A stretch of DNA of 64,000 bases from Cavia porcellus (taxonomy: Eukaryota > Chordata > Mammalia > Rodentia > Caviidae), in contig NW_026947484.1 in assembly GCF_034190915.1 (NCBI RefSeq), positions 70,883,482-70,947,481 on the forward strand, written 5' to 3'. This document shows, one piece after another, positions 1 through 12,645 of the stretch (position 1 is the stretch's first letter; the number at the start of each line of letters is the position of its first letter). The translations under genes and the position numbers were made by a program. A model generated the notes under the pieces. The model did no database searches, was not told where the DNA came from, and saw only the letters and a program-made list of their open reading frames with translations.

Positions 1-940
1 AAATATTTTTTTATTTCCCAAGAAATAATCATATCATTCTGCATGCCTATGAGCATAATTTTTGTTATGATTTTATTTTTGTTTGTTGTTGTTTGTTTGT
101 TTAGAATTAGTGAGATAAATGTCCAGGATCGGAGCAAATCTGAGTAATCCTGGGCGCTGCTACTCCTCTGAAACTTTTCTTCTTGGATAGCTTTGAAAAC
201 AGAAAGTGTTAAAAGCAACATTTTTCAAAGTTCTACTGTTGAATTTGCTTCTTACAATGCTGAGGTCAAAGAAGCTATACTACATGGTCATTCTTCACAA
301 ATCAAAATTTCCATTTGGTAGGCATTCGATTCGGATGAAATTTTTTCCTGTATATGGTCCTTATCTTATTCAAATTGATATTTTCATTTCAACTTGAAAG
401 AATATTTGCACAGTTCCATAAGGGATAGTGAATCAGAGTAAAATGAAACTAACCTGTTTCAATACTTTTTAACTAAAAAAAAAAAATATCTACTGTTCAG
501 CTTCTGCGCCTTCATTTTGCTATTAGTGTTCAATTAGTTTTTTTGCATCTCCAATTCTTTAACACCAATACGTCATTTGCAAATGTTTATTGAATATATA
601 CTATTAAAGCATATCAGAAAATATTCTATGTGTTTAAATGATTGTTCTCTTTAAGAATGTAAAAGATTAAGCAATTTTTCTCAATTGCTCAAAATCTGAA
701 CTGTGATTTTCATGGATATATAATTTCAAATTACTGTCCTCAAAATACTGTATATAGTAGTACATGCTTCTATATACTATATTAAAGTGTAAATACCTTT
801 AATTGTAGGTTCAAAATCATAAATGATAAATAAACATGCACAAATATAATTAATTGCCTTAGAAAGAAGATTATATATATTTTTTCAAAACCAAATGTAA
901 AAGTGTCATTCGAGAAAATTGAATGCCTTTAGTCAGACAA
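1..940. other. AT-rich non-coding sequence
   Basis: No gene or recognised repeat is visible. There is a T/G-rich low-complexity run around 75-103 and a short A-run at 474-486. The short open frame at 206-397 has no recognisable motif and is treated as chance. Confidence 0.6.
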
Positions 941-944
941 CATA

Positions 945-1345
945 TGTTCATAGAGTTTATGCTAGCTACTGGGCCTCGCACTGCAGATACAAAAGGGTGT
1001 AAAACTCAAATTGGTCTCTCTCTAAGCGGCTTAGTAAGAGAGACAGAAATATTTATTTCACAACAAAAAGAAATTTCAGCTTTGAAAGTGCTATGAAATA
1101 ATTATATAAGCAAAGAATGTTCGTAAAAGGGAGAGTTAGTCTACACAAGTGATACTTCATCTAGGAGCTGGAAAAATCAGTTAAAATGGCTAGATTAAAA
1201 GAGAGGAGAGGCTTTAGGAAAAGAAGACAGTGTATAATCAGTCCCTGAAGCAAGAAGAAGCATAATGAAAAAATGAACCACAGAAATACAGAGAACAAAG
1301 ACTCTGGTAGAAAGTAAGACAGAGGATAGTTGAGGCCAGACCATA
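945..1345 (+). repeat. Probable ancient interspersed repeat, family uncertain
   Basis: The pieces 'gctactgggcctcgcactg', 'agagagacagaaatattta' and 'gaaagtgctatgaaataat' occur in the same order as in a common old mammalian repeat (a 'tactgggcac...gacagacaataa...agtgctatga' theme). The copy is heavily diverged, and I cannot name the family without a repeat library. Confidence 0.35.
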
Positions 1346-1544
1346 ATAGTTACTGTATCTGCTGTAAAATTTATTTATACATCTTCATATAAATAGTAAT
1401 GAAAAGCAGAAACAATTTGATTTAGACAGGAAAACGGTCCAAGTTATATTTGAGATCTCTCATATTTTGAAGACTAGAATGGAGATGGGTCTGAATTTAT
1501 TTTGTTACTTCGGGATAACATGAGCTGCAGAATTCTGAGAGGTT

Positions 1545-1905
1545 GCTTTGCTTTTGTCTCCAAAAGACACATGTATGAAGGCTTGGTCCCCATGCAAACT
1601 GTGGCACTATGTTGTGGTGGTGGAACTTTTAGATGTCATGACTCAGGTTGAGGAAGCTAGGTTTGGAGGGGTGGGGGTGTCCCTTGAAGGGATTTATTGG
1701 GACCCTGGCCACTTTATTTTCTTGCTTCTTGGCTGCCCTGAAGTGGACATCCCGCAGTCTTCCACCATAAAACGCTATGTAACAAAAGGTCAAAAGCAAC
1801 AGGGCCAAGAAACTGGAACAACCTGTCTGAAACTGAGACAGAATACATCTTTTCTCTTTTTAAGTTATCTCACATCTTTTGTCATAGTGACATAACTGTG
1901 ATAAA
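1545..1905 (+). repeat. MaLR/ERVL-type solo LTR
   Basis: The sequence follows the 3' half of a MaLR-class LTR: 'tgaaggcttggtccccatg', a 'cccttgaagggatttattgggaccctgg' region, 'aaaagcaacagggccaag', a 'ctgaaactgagac' segment and a 'tttgtcatagtgacataactg' end. The open frame at 1548-1895 is the LTR read through and is not regarded as a gene. No internal retroviral sequence is attached, so it is probably a solo LTR. Confidence 0.65.
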
Positions 1906-1911
1906 CACGGT

Positions 1912-2440
1912 TGCAGGGGTCCTATTCTTTTCCCTTTGATTATGGTAAGACTTGTGAACCTGGTGGAATCCGCTCTACCTTGGTTGGGTTACATTATGTG
2001 ACAAGGTGAAGGAACCTTAAAGAAGATACAGTCAAGGTCCCTAACCAGTTGACTTTGTGATCAACCAAAGGGAGATTATCTTGGCTCTGCCTGATCAAGT
2101 GAATTCTTTTGAAAAGTTCCATCTTTTCCTTGAAGAGGAGATTCTAAAACAGGAGATTCTCTTAGTGGCCTTTGAAGAATCAAACACCTACGTTTTGAAG
2201 GCTATGGAGAGGGCTATCTGGTAAAAATCTTAAAAATAACCTCTGGGAACTTTGATCATCTTTTGACTAGCTAGCAAGAAAACAAGGGTCCTTATCCGAA
2301 AACCACACATTTTTCCAACAATCTAAATAAGCATAAACAATCTAAATAAGGATGAAGGTCCTGAGTTGTCCAAGAGAAAAGTAACCTCAGACACAGAAGA
2401 TTATATCGGAACTTCTGATTTACAGAAGCTGAAATGATAA
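1912..2440 (+). repeat. Ancient LTR-type interspersed repeat
   Basis: Segments such as 'gattatggtaagacttgtg', 'gtcaaggtccctaaccag', 'ccaaagggagattatcttgg' and 'aaacaggagattctctta' appear in the order of a widespread old mammalian repeat (the '...ggagattatcctgggtgggcctgacc...' consensus). It adjoins the MaLR LTR on its left. Family assignment is from memory only. Confidence 0.45.
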
Positions 2441-5400
2441 GGGGTATCATTCAAGAATTCCAAAGATTCACATACATTTGAGTGGGATTTAGAAGACAGG
2501 ATGTCAGCAGGTGAAAAGATACTGGTTGCAAATCTGAAGGAGAGAGGATAAGAATGTCATACAATGAATGCTAGCTTGACCAGCAAGTCCGTGATCTACC
2601 AGTTACTAAGATAAGGATTGGAAAAGATGATTGGAGTTTGAATTTCAGCATTCTAAAGATTAGCTGGTTTGAAAAGAGTCCCAAGTCAATGTTTCAAAGA
2701 GTTTATAAAAATTCAGTGGGCTGTCATAATTTGTCCCAGAGTATAATGAGTTAAAGGGGAATCAGGAGAGTCAGTAGAAAGGAGTTGGAAAAAGATGGAA
2801 TATAAATTGACTATATCAACAGGAAGTTAACATGGTTAATATGTTAACTTTATATGAAATATATTAATATCAGTAGTTAATATTTAGGAATAGAATAAAA
2901 GAAGGAAATGTGTTTAGGACATTTAACAATAATGCCTACTATTTATACAACATAATATGAAAAGAGAGTAAAAGAGAATAAACCAGACAAAAATAAAAAT
3001 ATTTAGAAGAGAAACGAGGCTAACATTTATGAAGAATGAATAACAAGAGTCAACATAAATAAACATATAAATAAATGCCCTGAATTAGACGTGATATATA
3101 GCTATTTGGTATTGAGTTTTGGCTGTGCATAAAATTATCTTCTTAGAAAATCTATGGGAAAACACTGCTGTTATATGTAAAAGAAAAAAATTTATATTTA
3201 TCTGACGCTGCTACTTTTCTCTTAAGAATTAAGGGAAAGAAGAAATCATGTATAAGGAAAAATGACAAACTAAAAGCCTTTTGTGTAAATTTCATGTGGT
3301 CAGACCTCTATATCTGCAGGACAGATTCTGAGTTCAATAAAACACGAATTGCAAAATGCACTTAGGCCTGTAATGGGTGCATCTAAGCCCCCATTGAACA
3401 TGTTCAGACTTTTTATTTTATCATTATTCCCAAAACAATGTAATGAGTATTTACACAACATTTATATCCTATTAGATACCATAAGTAATATAGGATGATT
3501 TAAAATATGGAGAATGTGCCTGCCTTATATGCAAATATCATGCCATTTTGTATAAAGGACAAGAATGTCTCCGTATTTGGTATTCACCAGGGTCCTAGAA
3601 CTAATCCTTTACAAACACAGAGGTAGGATTATAACATAGTTAAGGTATAAAATGGTAAATTAGCCATCCCCGTATCATAGTGGTTAGTTTATCATTCTCT
3701 TAAGCATGACTCCATATGTATGCATACTTTACAGGTATAACAGGAGGCAGGTTGTTTCTATGAACCCATTTCATTGCTTCTAAACTGTGGATAACAATGA
3801 TACATAACTAATAAGGTTTGGGTACTAGTTAACAGGCAGATTATATTTACATCAAACAAGTGTAACTGTGAACTTAAACCTGAATATTTTTAAGTTTTAA
3901 CATTTTTTCCTACTGCATCACCAGATAATATTAAGTAGTCAGTCATATTCATGTAAATTTAAGAGCATTCCATTTGTTATAATTATATTAAGGATTTGGA
4001 ATGTCCTTAACTTGCTTTATTCAAATTTCATGGTTTGAGAAACTGAGTAGTAAAGAGCCAGCACAGGTTACAGAACAAATAAAAGCACATTATGTGGAAT
4101 GATGTTGAATGCAGTATAGCAAAATTTTTCAAATGCCCAGAATTCAGATATCAAACTAGAAAGTGATACAGAGTATATAGGGATACAGATAATGGTGTTC
4201 AACTAATCTTTAATAGATGAATGAAAAGAACAATACCATACTGATTGCTATCAAATAAATAATAACCAGTTAACTTTTAGTCAGTTGTCACATTATACTT
4301 ATTTGGCACCACCAAAAAATACGAGATGATTCAAGTAGTAGATAACTTAAATATTTCCTCCATTATATTGACGAGCCAAAATGAAATTAACAAAAATAAA
4401 GAAAAATAGCACTTCTTTCCTTTAATAATTGGCCTATTAGAAATTGTTCTTTTCCCGTGTTGCACACAGAACAATTAGAGTGTTAAGCAATTTGAGTTTG
4501 TTAGACACTGCAATTGGATAAATCAGAACAATAATTCACAGGGCACTAGGGCTACCAAATTAGTTATTCAGCAAATGCTCCTTTTATGTCACCCCGGGGG
4601 CCTGATTTTTCATTTTTTTATTTATTTTCCATGTGCACCTGTTTAGATGTTAGATTTCCTTCCTCCCCTGTTACAGCCTCCTGCTCTATTTCTTGAAGAT
4701 TGCACACGCAGCATTATAGTAAATTAAAGAAATACAGAGGAGAAGGAGGAGTAAAAAAGCTCTTGAGAGAAATAAAGGTGAAAGGGACACTACAGATCAA
4801 GCACATAAAATGACTTTTAGTCTATGCTACTGTAGTAAACAATGCCTTCAGAATACATGCCTATTTTTATATCATGGCAAATTTTCGCTTTGCCATAATG
4901 TACTATTCTAAATAAACAATTTCGTACGTGCCTATTTTGCAAACTATGTTAAATGTTATTTTATTTCATTATTCTTCTCATGTTTTGCAATAATTCTTTG
5001 TAGCCTAAGCAACCGGAAATATTCACTGTGCTCCAACACTTGACATTCACATTGTAAGTTTGATTATGATACACAATTGGCTCAGCTTTTCTCACCTGTA
5101 ATATCGACACAGTGCCTGCATGGAAAGTCACATTGATCTGTTCTAACCAGAAGAAACTTGGCGCAGCCAGTGTATGCTTTTATACCCTAAAGTAATCTCA
5201 ACCCAAAATACCTACTTGATGACAAAAATATAAAATCAAATTCTGGGTTCCCCAGAGCATAATTAGGTTCTGGGGAGAATTAAAGGTCAAGAAATACTGA
5301 CTATATTAAAATTACTTACATTCCTTCAATTATGTTTTCTAAAGTCACATTCCACACTTAAATACTGTATTACTAACAAGTTGTATTCCTTCTCTTTCTA

Positions 5401-7440
5401 TTTTTGCCTCTAACCACAATAGAAAATGAGCTTTAATTAAGTTTCCTGGGAGGTCTGAAAGTGTTCCCCAGATCAAAACCAAATATTAAGCAAACAAAAT
5501 CATACCAACAAGTTTTCCCTTGTTTACATATGACATTAAGTTACTTAAGACTGAATAAATAATAATTAGCAATAAGTCATTTAGATGGCTGCTTACAAAT
5601 ATTGTTGTTGTTTTTTATTTACTTTTGGTTTTGGGTTGACTTGTCACTATGCTTAATTAAATCCATGATTATACTTTATGTTTTACTATAAATTTTTACT
5701 GTCCTTGAACTGTAGGGTTGAATAGTATCAGCAAGAATTTGTCCTCATAAAGCAAGATTTTCCCATTAGGTGTTTTCTGCTTTAAATTTTATACTCTATT
5801 CTACACATGCTTTTTGTGTTATCATTTTTAAAACAAAGTACATGATTGATTCAAATTTGCAATTTACTTTAGCAATTATTTTATTTAGTTTTTGAATAAA
5901 TTATTTTGAAATATTTATTTTATTGGAAACTAGCAAAGTTTATTCATATTAATACTTTACAAAATCCATGATTAAGTTAGCACCTCTTTTGTGACCATTA
6001 AATAAATATCAAATTAAAATTGCAAAGCTTTCTAAAAATTTGGCAACTCTAGACAAACTAAGGTTCCAAATTGGTAATGACTGCATATGCTTCATTTAAC
6101 AATGATAAAAATCTCTCTGGGTAAATTATTTTAAAAGATTACTTCATATGTAATAACTACATAGCTAATGTTTAAGTAATTAATGTTGTGTAAGTATAAG
6201 GTAATAACAGCAGGACTACCTAAATTCAGAATCACAATTTCTTTCTGCAAGACATATATAGTAATATTTTAAGAAATCAGTATGGAATATCAGATAAAGT
6301 ATTTAATTAGCTACTGCTTAGGTTATATTTTCTCAAATATGTATTAGAATATTTTTTGCATCACACTGCATTGTAATGCTCCAGGCATTTTTAATATCTG
6401 TTCATGGCTTGAATTTGGAAGTTTGGTCGTATTTTCTTCTTTAAGTACTAAGAGTGAAATGTTATCTGTCAATCTAACTTCAAGGAGAGACTGAAGTAGT
6501 TTCCCCACCATAATCCAGCCAATGACCCAAAACAATTGGTTGCATTTCTCTTTTAGTATCTAACTCTTTAGGGAGAATGGCATTTTTCAGATAAACAGGT
6601 TTTTGGGGGAGGGGGAGAGGGCGAAAATGCACATCCAAAATAGACTTGCTGCCCCAGAATGAGCTTAAAGAGCAGCCAGGGCCCTGGAACGCAGTCAGTG
6701 TGCCAAGCAATGTAGTGACTAAGACCGCAAATATCGTGGTGGTGTCAAACTCCAAGGATGAAATGACTGTCCCCACTTCTAATTACTGTGTCATTATTTT
6801 TAGGGAAGTGCAGCTCTCTATTTTAAACACCAGTATTTTGGAAAGAAAATGGAGTAAATTATGTTAATGGAATCTTATTTTGAAACTATAAACAATAAAC
6901 AAACCATAGTATGCCACAGTGAACTGCTGCGTATACTCAAACAATTCACTGGAAGGGAGCCTTATAAACAGTCAGCTTTCAGAGTACTGGATGTCAACAC
7001 CAGTAGACCTAATAAGCAGCAAGTATGGTGCGCCTTCGGATTGTCAGAGGTGGGAGAATAATTGTTGATAAATGTTACTTATTTAGAGCACTGTAATACA
7101 TAGAGTTCAAAATTTCCTCAAGCCACAGAATGACACTAAAACACAGTAGTCTTTTTGAAGTCTAAGAAAAGAGAGTATTTAGATTTCATGAAAGGGCACT
7201 GCATACGTTGATTTTTAAATGGTGATCTATGTGTTGTATGGAAAAGGTAATTTAAAACATTACAATAACCAAAACAACTAAATAAAAATACAGCGAAACA
7301 GTTTCAGGTGATTATTTGCTCCTGAATCAGAAGATGCAAGTTCTTGTTGTTCTTGTTCCATTCCTGATGAAAGCCAGTTTACTACTTGAAACACAAGAGT
7401 GGACCGGAACATTAGTGTATGTTTGTTCCTCATGGCCTTT
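2441..7440. other. AT-rich non-coding DNA, no gene recognised
   Basis: About 5 kb without a recognisable exon or young repeat. Stretches near 4440-4620 and 4980-5160 are less AT-biased and contain homeodomain-like and SOX-like core motifs (caattag, aacaat), which would fit conserved non-coding DNA; this is inference. The opposed open frames at 6480-6776 (-) and 6646-6867 (+) overlap each other and show no protein family motif. A protein search of both would settle whether either matters. Confidence 0.5.
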
Positions 7441-7510
7441 AACGAAGGAAGGAAAGAAGGAAGAAGAAAGGATTAGAAGAGAGGAGAGAGAGAGAGAGAA
7501 GAAAAAGAGG
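7441..7510. repeat. Purine-rich GGAA/GA low-complexity tract
   Basis: A nearly pure purine strand (aaggaaagaaggaagaag..., then gagagagagagaga). It generates spurious open frames on both strands. Confidence 0.8.
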
Positions 7511-7714
7511 ACGAAGTTAAAAATAGTGAACATCATATTGGTAGAATCATACTATTTCATTATAAGCCTGAGTGTAGTAGTTGCATCACCAAAACTGAAC
7601 AAAAACATAACAGCAAAACAAAGAAATACACCAATAAGAGAACAACACAAAATCAGTTTCTAATGAACAAGAAAAACAAAAGCCCATCGCAGAACATGTA
7701 TGAATAAAAGCATT

Positions 7715-7885
7715 AAAGCCGAGGTGCTGGTGGGTACCTGCAAGGCCAGCTCCTCAGGAGCCGGGGAAGAGCACCCCAAGGGACTCTCAAATTAAAAAGA
7801 CCAGGAAGGTCTGGGACATCGCTCACTGGGAAGTCTTGAGCTTCAATCTCCTTCAATGTCCAATACCAAAAGAAAGATAAAAAGC
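7715..7885 (+). repeat. Diverged SINE, probable B1/tRNA composite
   Basis: 'gaggtgctggtgggtacctg' followed by 'cagctcctcaggagccgg' resembles the start of a 7SL-type SINE. 'ctgggacatcgctcactgg' and 'caatgtccaataccaaaag' resemble a tRNA-like half and A-rich tail. The copy is degenerate. Confidence 0.45.
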
Positions 7886-9783
7886 TAAAATGCATTATTT
7901 TTAAGAGTGCAATAAACAGGAGATTTGAAATTTTTTTTCTGTGAACTGTTAATTTGTGAGCCGGGATAAAGGTTTGGCTTAACTGTCGTGGGGAAGATAT
8001 TTTAAGCAATATGGTGCTGGGGAGCCACCTTAAATCACTACTTATCTAATCGCACTGATCTCAGGTTTCTCAGAGATAAAATTAGAATCCTGCTACCCAT
8101 CACCAGAAACTGTAGATTAACCACAGAAAAAATGGGTAACAGAGCTGTAGCACTATGCATAGGTCAACGGAGGCTCTTAATAAATATGAAAACTTTATCA
8201 GTTACTTTGTCATCTTTAAAAGCTAACAGTAAAACCACCTGGATAGTAAATACAAATACTGTTCTTCACTCAGGCAAGTTACACAAAATTTACTAATTTA
8301 AATATCATCTAATTTATATGAACATGGAACATTATGCAATGTAAAATACAACTAATTGAAGTGTTCACTAGGTTCACAGGAAGTGAATAAAGAAAGCATG
8401 GGACTGCAGCAAGGCATAATCTCCAGGTATACAGAGTATGACCAAAGAGAGAAATAGCTTATACAACCAGGAAAAAAATCTGCATTACTTAATAGAGCAG
8501 GGAACCAATTAAGAACAGTCCCCTATCCGGTTTAATTAGGCTAACTACAGGTAAGGGAATCTCGGGTACAGGGAGGAGCATTAGGTGGTGAATTCTCACT
8601 GTATCTCTTTCATCTATGACCCCTCCTCTGTGACAATGTTAAAGCTATGTAGTGCTTGACTTTCACCTGGGATTGCCCTTTTAATGTTGAATTTAAATCA
8701 ATTAACACTTTCACACTCCTAGAAAGTCAGCTTCGGGGGTAGCCAGGTGCTACAAAGGTAGAAACATGTTGAGTGTTCTCTTTGTTATTTTTCCAGTTTA
8801 TCACCAGATCATAGCACATTCGTGTGCAATTTCTGCTTTAGTAAATTGCTGTCATGCAAAACTCTGGGCTCTCTGTGTGGATGCTAAAAGGATGATCTTC
8901 ACACTAATCATGCAGCATCAAGAAATAAGCTTTAAAATGATGCTGGAAAATCAAGTCAGAAGATAAAAAGAATAACCGCTTTTCTTTATGTGTAGCTGCT
9001 TAGCTGCATCTCTGCTTCTTAATTCGCTTAATTTCAGTGTTTGGGAAAGGCACACAATAAAAACTATAACTTCTCTGTTTCCTTCCTCATACTTCGATTT
9101 TAGTAATTATGCAATAATAAAAATCTTCAAGAGGCAAGACTAAGTGATAAAACTTTTCCAGGCTTGGTAAAACACACAGATACACACATACCCTACACAC
9201 AAGGAATATATATTCCTGGATGCAAAATATAAAAGAACTTATAGCAAATCCAACTCAACTGTTTTCATGAAGGTAGGACTTTGCCTGGAATTAGTGGAGA
9301 TTGTAGTCTCAAACAAATATATGAACACTTTCAGTCTGAGAAGAATGTGCTATTTCTTCTCAGTCATTTTAGTTTACATTAAAACATATTTTAGGTAGTT
9401 TTTTTTTTTTCAATTTTTAAAAGGTTGATTTACCTGTCTTTAGTGTGATATTTTAATAAGAGGAAATTCTTTTATAAATCTCTAGGTAAAATGTTGAAGT
9501 CATTGGGAATTGAGGAACACAAAATCAGGACACTTTAGGCACTGAGAAGAGTCTGTTGAGAAAAATAATTGTAAAAAAGTGAACATTGAAAAAACACACT
9601 CATGTTCTTGGTGATATTGTGCTCTTCAGACAAGATTTTATTTCTCTATTTGGTATTTATAGTGGGAAAATAAGAATGGCTATCTATTTATTAAGATTTT
9701 TAAAGGAAATACTTGCTATAAATTAATATAAAACAATATTCCAAATTATGATACACTTGTGTGTGAAAATGTTCACATATGGG
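7886..9783. other. Non-coding sequence, possible conserved element at about 8700-9120
   Basis: No gene is recognised. The block at 8700-9120 is more even in base composition than its surroundings, with runs such as 'ttcttaattcgcttaattt' and 'tagtaattatgcaataata' that carry homeodomain/POU-like cores. Conservation cannot be assessed from one sequence. Confidence 0.4.
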
Positions 9784-9808
9784 TATATATATATATATAT
9801 ATATATAT
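9784..9808. repeat. (TA)n microsatellite
   Basis: About 12 uninterrupted TA dinucleotides. Confidence 0.95.
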
Positions 9809-11340
9809 CATTCAAATAACTCTATAGCTGATTGCTTATCTATTGCTACCTACCTATCTAACTCAGAACATCTCTTCCTATTTTGTGACTGTACAGGAAG
9901 GAAAACACCATTATAATGGTGGAAAAGTTAGAAAATGAACCTATTTCCACAAGGAGGGTCATGAAACAAAGCAGAGGAAAATAACAAATATCAAACCTGC
10001 TCATTGGCTTTGCAATGATAAATTTTATCTGTTGATATTAATGAATATTCTCACGGGTACTTTTTTCTTTTGCCCATACCATTTCAGCCTGCCTTACCCT
10101 TCACTTCGTTACTATTATGTTAGTTAAATAATTTTCTCCACTGAGTTCAAAATAAAAACAAAACACATACAGAATTAAATTTTATGACTCCCACCTAAGT
10201 TTAAATTCACAAGTTCATGCCAGAGTAATCAAGATTGTTTTTATCATCTCTCATGTGTTTTTTAATCTTTGCAATAAAAAATCTTTGTGTTTTATAATAA
10301 TAAATGGCATTCCATAACTAGATATCAAATGTAATATAGTAATACAGGCACGACTTCAGAAAAGTATATTTTAAAGGAAATTTAGCTTTCTATACTGCTT
10401 TACATGAGATGAAAAATATTGTTCACAGCATGTTGAGCACCAATTCTGCACAATTAAACACAGAAGACTTCTTGGAAGGGCACACACACATAAAACTTAG
10501 GGTGTCATTACCAAGAAAAAATAAATTTTGCATAATTTTATATAGTACTGCTGAATAATCCAGGGCAAATCCTAGGTAAGCATTTGTGCGATGAATTGTA
10601 TTTATCATATTTTTAGTACATGTACATATGAATTACTAGGAACATGACTGTGAATTGTACTAGAAGGAAACTCTACTGTAATCCATGAACAATGCTTTGT
10701 AGAAAAAGTGATGAACAGAGTTTTCTTCCAAAGGTGTAACTTTATAGCAGAAAGATTTAATAGTGTGCAATGTGAAATTCAGAATGGCAGCTGTGCATCA
10801 AAAACACAAAACTAAAGATAAAATATTCAGTTATAAGTTTAAAGAAAAAGAAGAGAAATACATCATTAGGAAAGCCTTACAGTGCTGTTCCAGGAAGCAT
10901 TAGAAACATATCATCATCTATGCTGAGTCTACTAATAGGCTTTTAAATTTTAACAAAAAGACATAAACAACATTCAACATTTGAGGAGTGTGGTAAATCA
11001 GACTGTTTCTTCTGAAAAAGCTTTCCGAGGCAGTTGTTCATTCAGCAAATAAAATTGTTTCCTGTGTCTGTTAACAAGCCTTGCTTTGTGCTATACAGAC
11101 TTCTCCAGGGCTGACTCTTGTTTGGAACCATTTCACACTAATTAGAAATAAGAGAGAGCTGTGCTCATGAGGGCCTCAGCTCTTGGCCCCTTTGAACGGT
11201 TCTCTCCCAAAATTAACTCGGTTGTAACCTTGTATGAATAATAGCTTTGCAGCGATAGTTTAGAGGAATACATTGTTAATAATTGCCATCTTGCTGAGCA
11301 AAATGCTGGGGCAAATTTTACATAACACCAAAAGAAATAG
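9809..11340. other. AT-rich non-coding sequence, possible conserved block near 10980-11260
   Basis: No gene or clear repeat is seen. The 10980-11260 stretch has balanced composition and motifs such as 'tttcacactaattagaaat' that are common in deeply conserved enhancers. This is only a suggestion. Confidence 0.4.
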
Positions 11341-11361
11341 AAAAAAAAAAAAAAAAAAAAA
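11341..11361. repeat. Poly-A run
   Basis: 21 consecutive A residues followed by g. No adjacent SINE or LINE body was recognised. Confidence 0.95.
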
Positions 11362-12164
11362 GAATCTGTGAAGCCGAAAGACAGTTTGCAGTTCGGTTTT
11401 GTCTCTAGGATTTTCTCCTCTTAGTGATTTTGAAGAACACAACAAGCAGGAAAGAAGAAAAAATCTGTGGCAAAAAATAAATAAATAAATAAAACTACAC
11501 TGATTTTTAAAATTATACTTAAAAGTAATTGCATATATCGATAGCAAAAAACAAAAACACTTGCACTTTAGTGTGACCTAAATAAATCATTAACAAAATA
11601 AATTATTTACAGTTAATAAGCAGTTTCTGAATAAAAGACACAGAACATTCACTAAGGTTTGTCAAGGAGAAGGAAAGGTTAGAATAAGGACCTCGGTTTG
11701 GTGTCTGGAAAATATCAGATAAAGTAAAAATAAAATATAAGAGAAAACGCATTGTAGTTGGTTTCCTTCATCGAACCAGGTTTCTAAGAATTGTTTCTCT
11801 TTTTTAGACTATGCACGAGACTGTACATACATATAGCAAGATTGAATGATGTCAGCAATACAGATGGGTTGTTTGCCACAGACGCTGTCTCCTAGGTAGT
11901 CAGTTTTTCATGACAGTGAAGCTGCAGGTTTTTATTATACACAGACAAATAAGTCTACTCCCTGCCCTTCAGCAGCAAACACGCTAAAATTTAAAAAGTG
12001 GCTAATTTGTACATGTTCTAGGAGCAGGAAGGAGCACATTTTTCTAAAAGGAAAAGAAGGACAGGGACTAGAAAAAGCTTTATAAAGGAGGTAAAACTCA
12101 AGCCTTTTCATAAAAGAAGGCTGATACTGACCATCAAAAAATGTGTATGCTTACAAATCCTCAA

Positions 12165-12645
12165 ATCAATATGTAGAAGAGAAAACTTCACTCCCGTCAG
12201 CATCACTTACAGCATCACTTGAAAGCTGACATGTGGAATTAACTAAAGTATATATATAAGCAAGTGAAAGAGTAAAGACAATGTGCTATTTATGCACAGT
12301 GAAATAGTATTCAGCCATAAAAAATATATCCTATCATTTTTGGCAGCATGGATAGAGCTGCAGTACACTATGTGAAATAAGACAAACATAACATATTTTA
12401 TTCATATTTAGAAACTTAAACAGTGTAGAATAGAGACCAAAGCTGGTAGAGAAGAATGGAGGAGGACAGAAAAAGAATGGACAATAGGCACAAAAATATA
12501 GTTAGGTAAGATGAATAAGTTCTGGGGTTCTGGAGCAGATTAGGGTGGCTATGGTTCATGATCATTTATTATATCAGTTCCTCATGTGAACATAATTATT
12601 ATATATGGCAAATATGTACTAATAAAAATATGAAATTTTCATATT
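12165..12645 (+). repeat. L1 3' end (ORF2 C-terminal part and 3' UTR)
   Basis: 'gtgaaatagtattcagcca' followed by 'gcagcatggatagagctgc' and 'gtgaaataagacaaacat' is the diagnostic end of L1 ORF2. It is followed by a purine-rich 3' UTR that ends 'atgtactaataaaaatatg'. The same terminal motif recurs in the L1 ends near 37.5 and 39.7 kb. The copy is truncated at its 5' side and decayed. Confidence 0.8.

Noticed and set aside
6480..6867. Overlapping sense and antisense frames as a possible exon
   Set aside because: Neither frame resembles a known family, and the two-strand openness suggests chance.
7316..7663. 115-codon forward frame with a Lys/Glu-rich middle
   Set aside because: The charged stretch is the purine-rich GGAA/GA tract translated.
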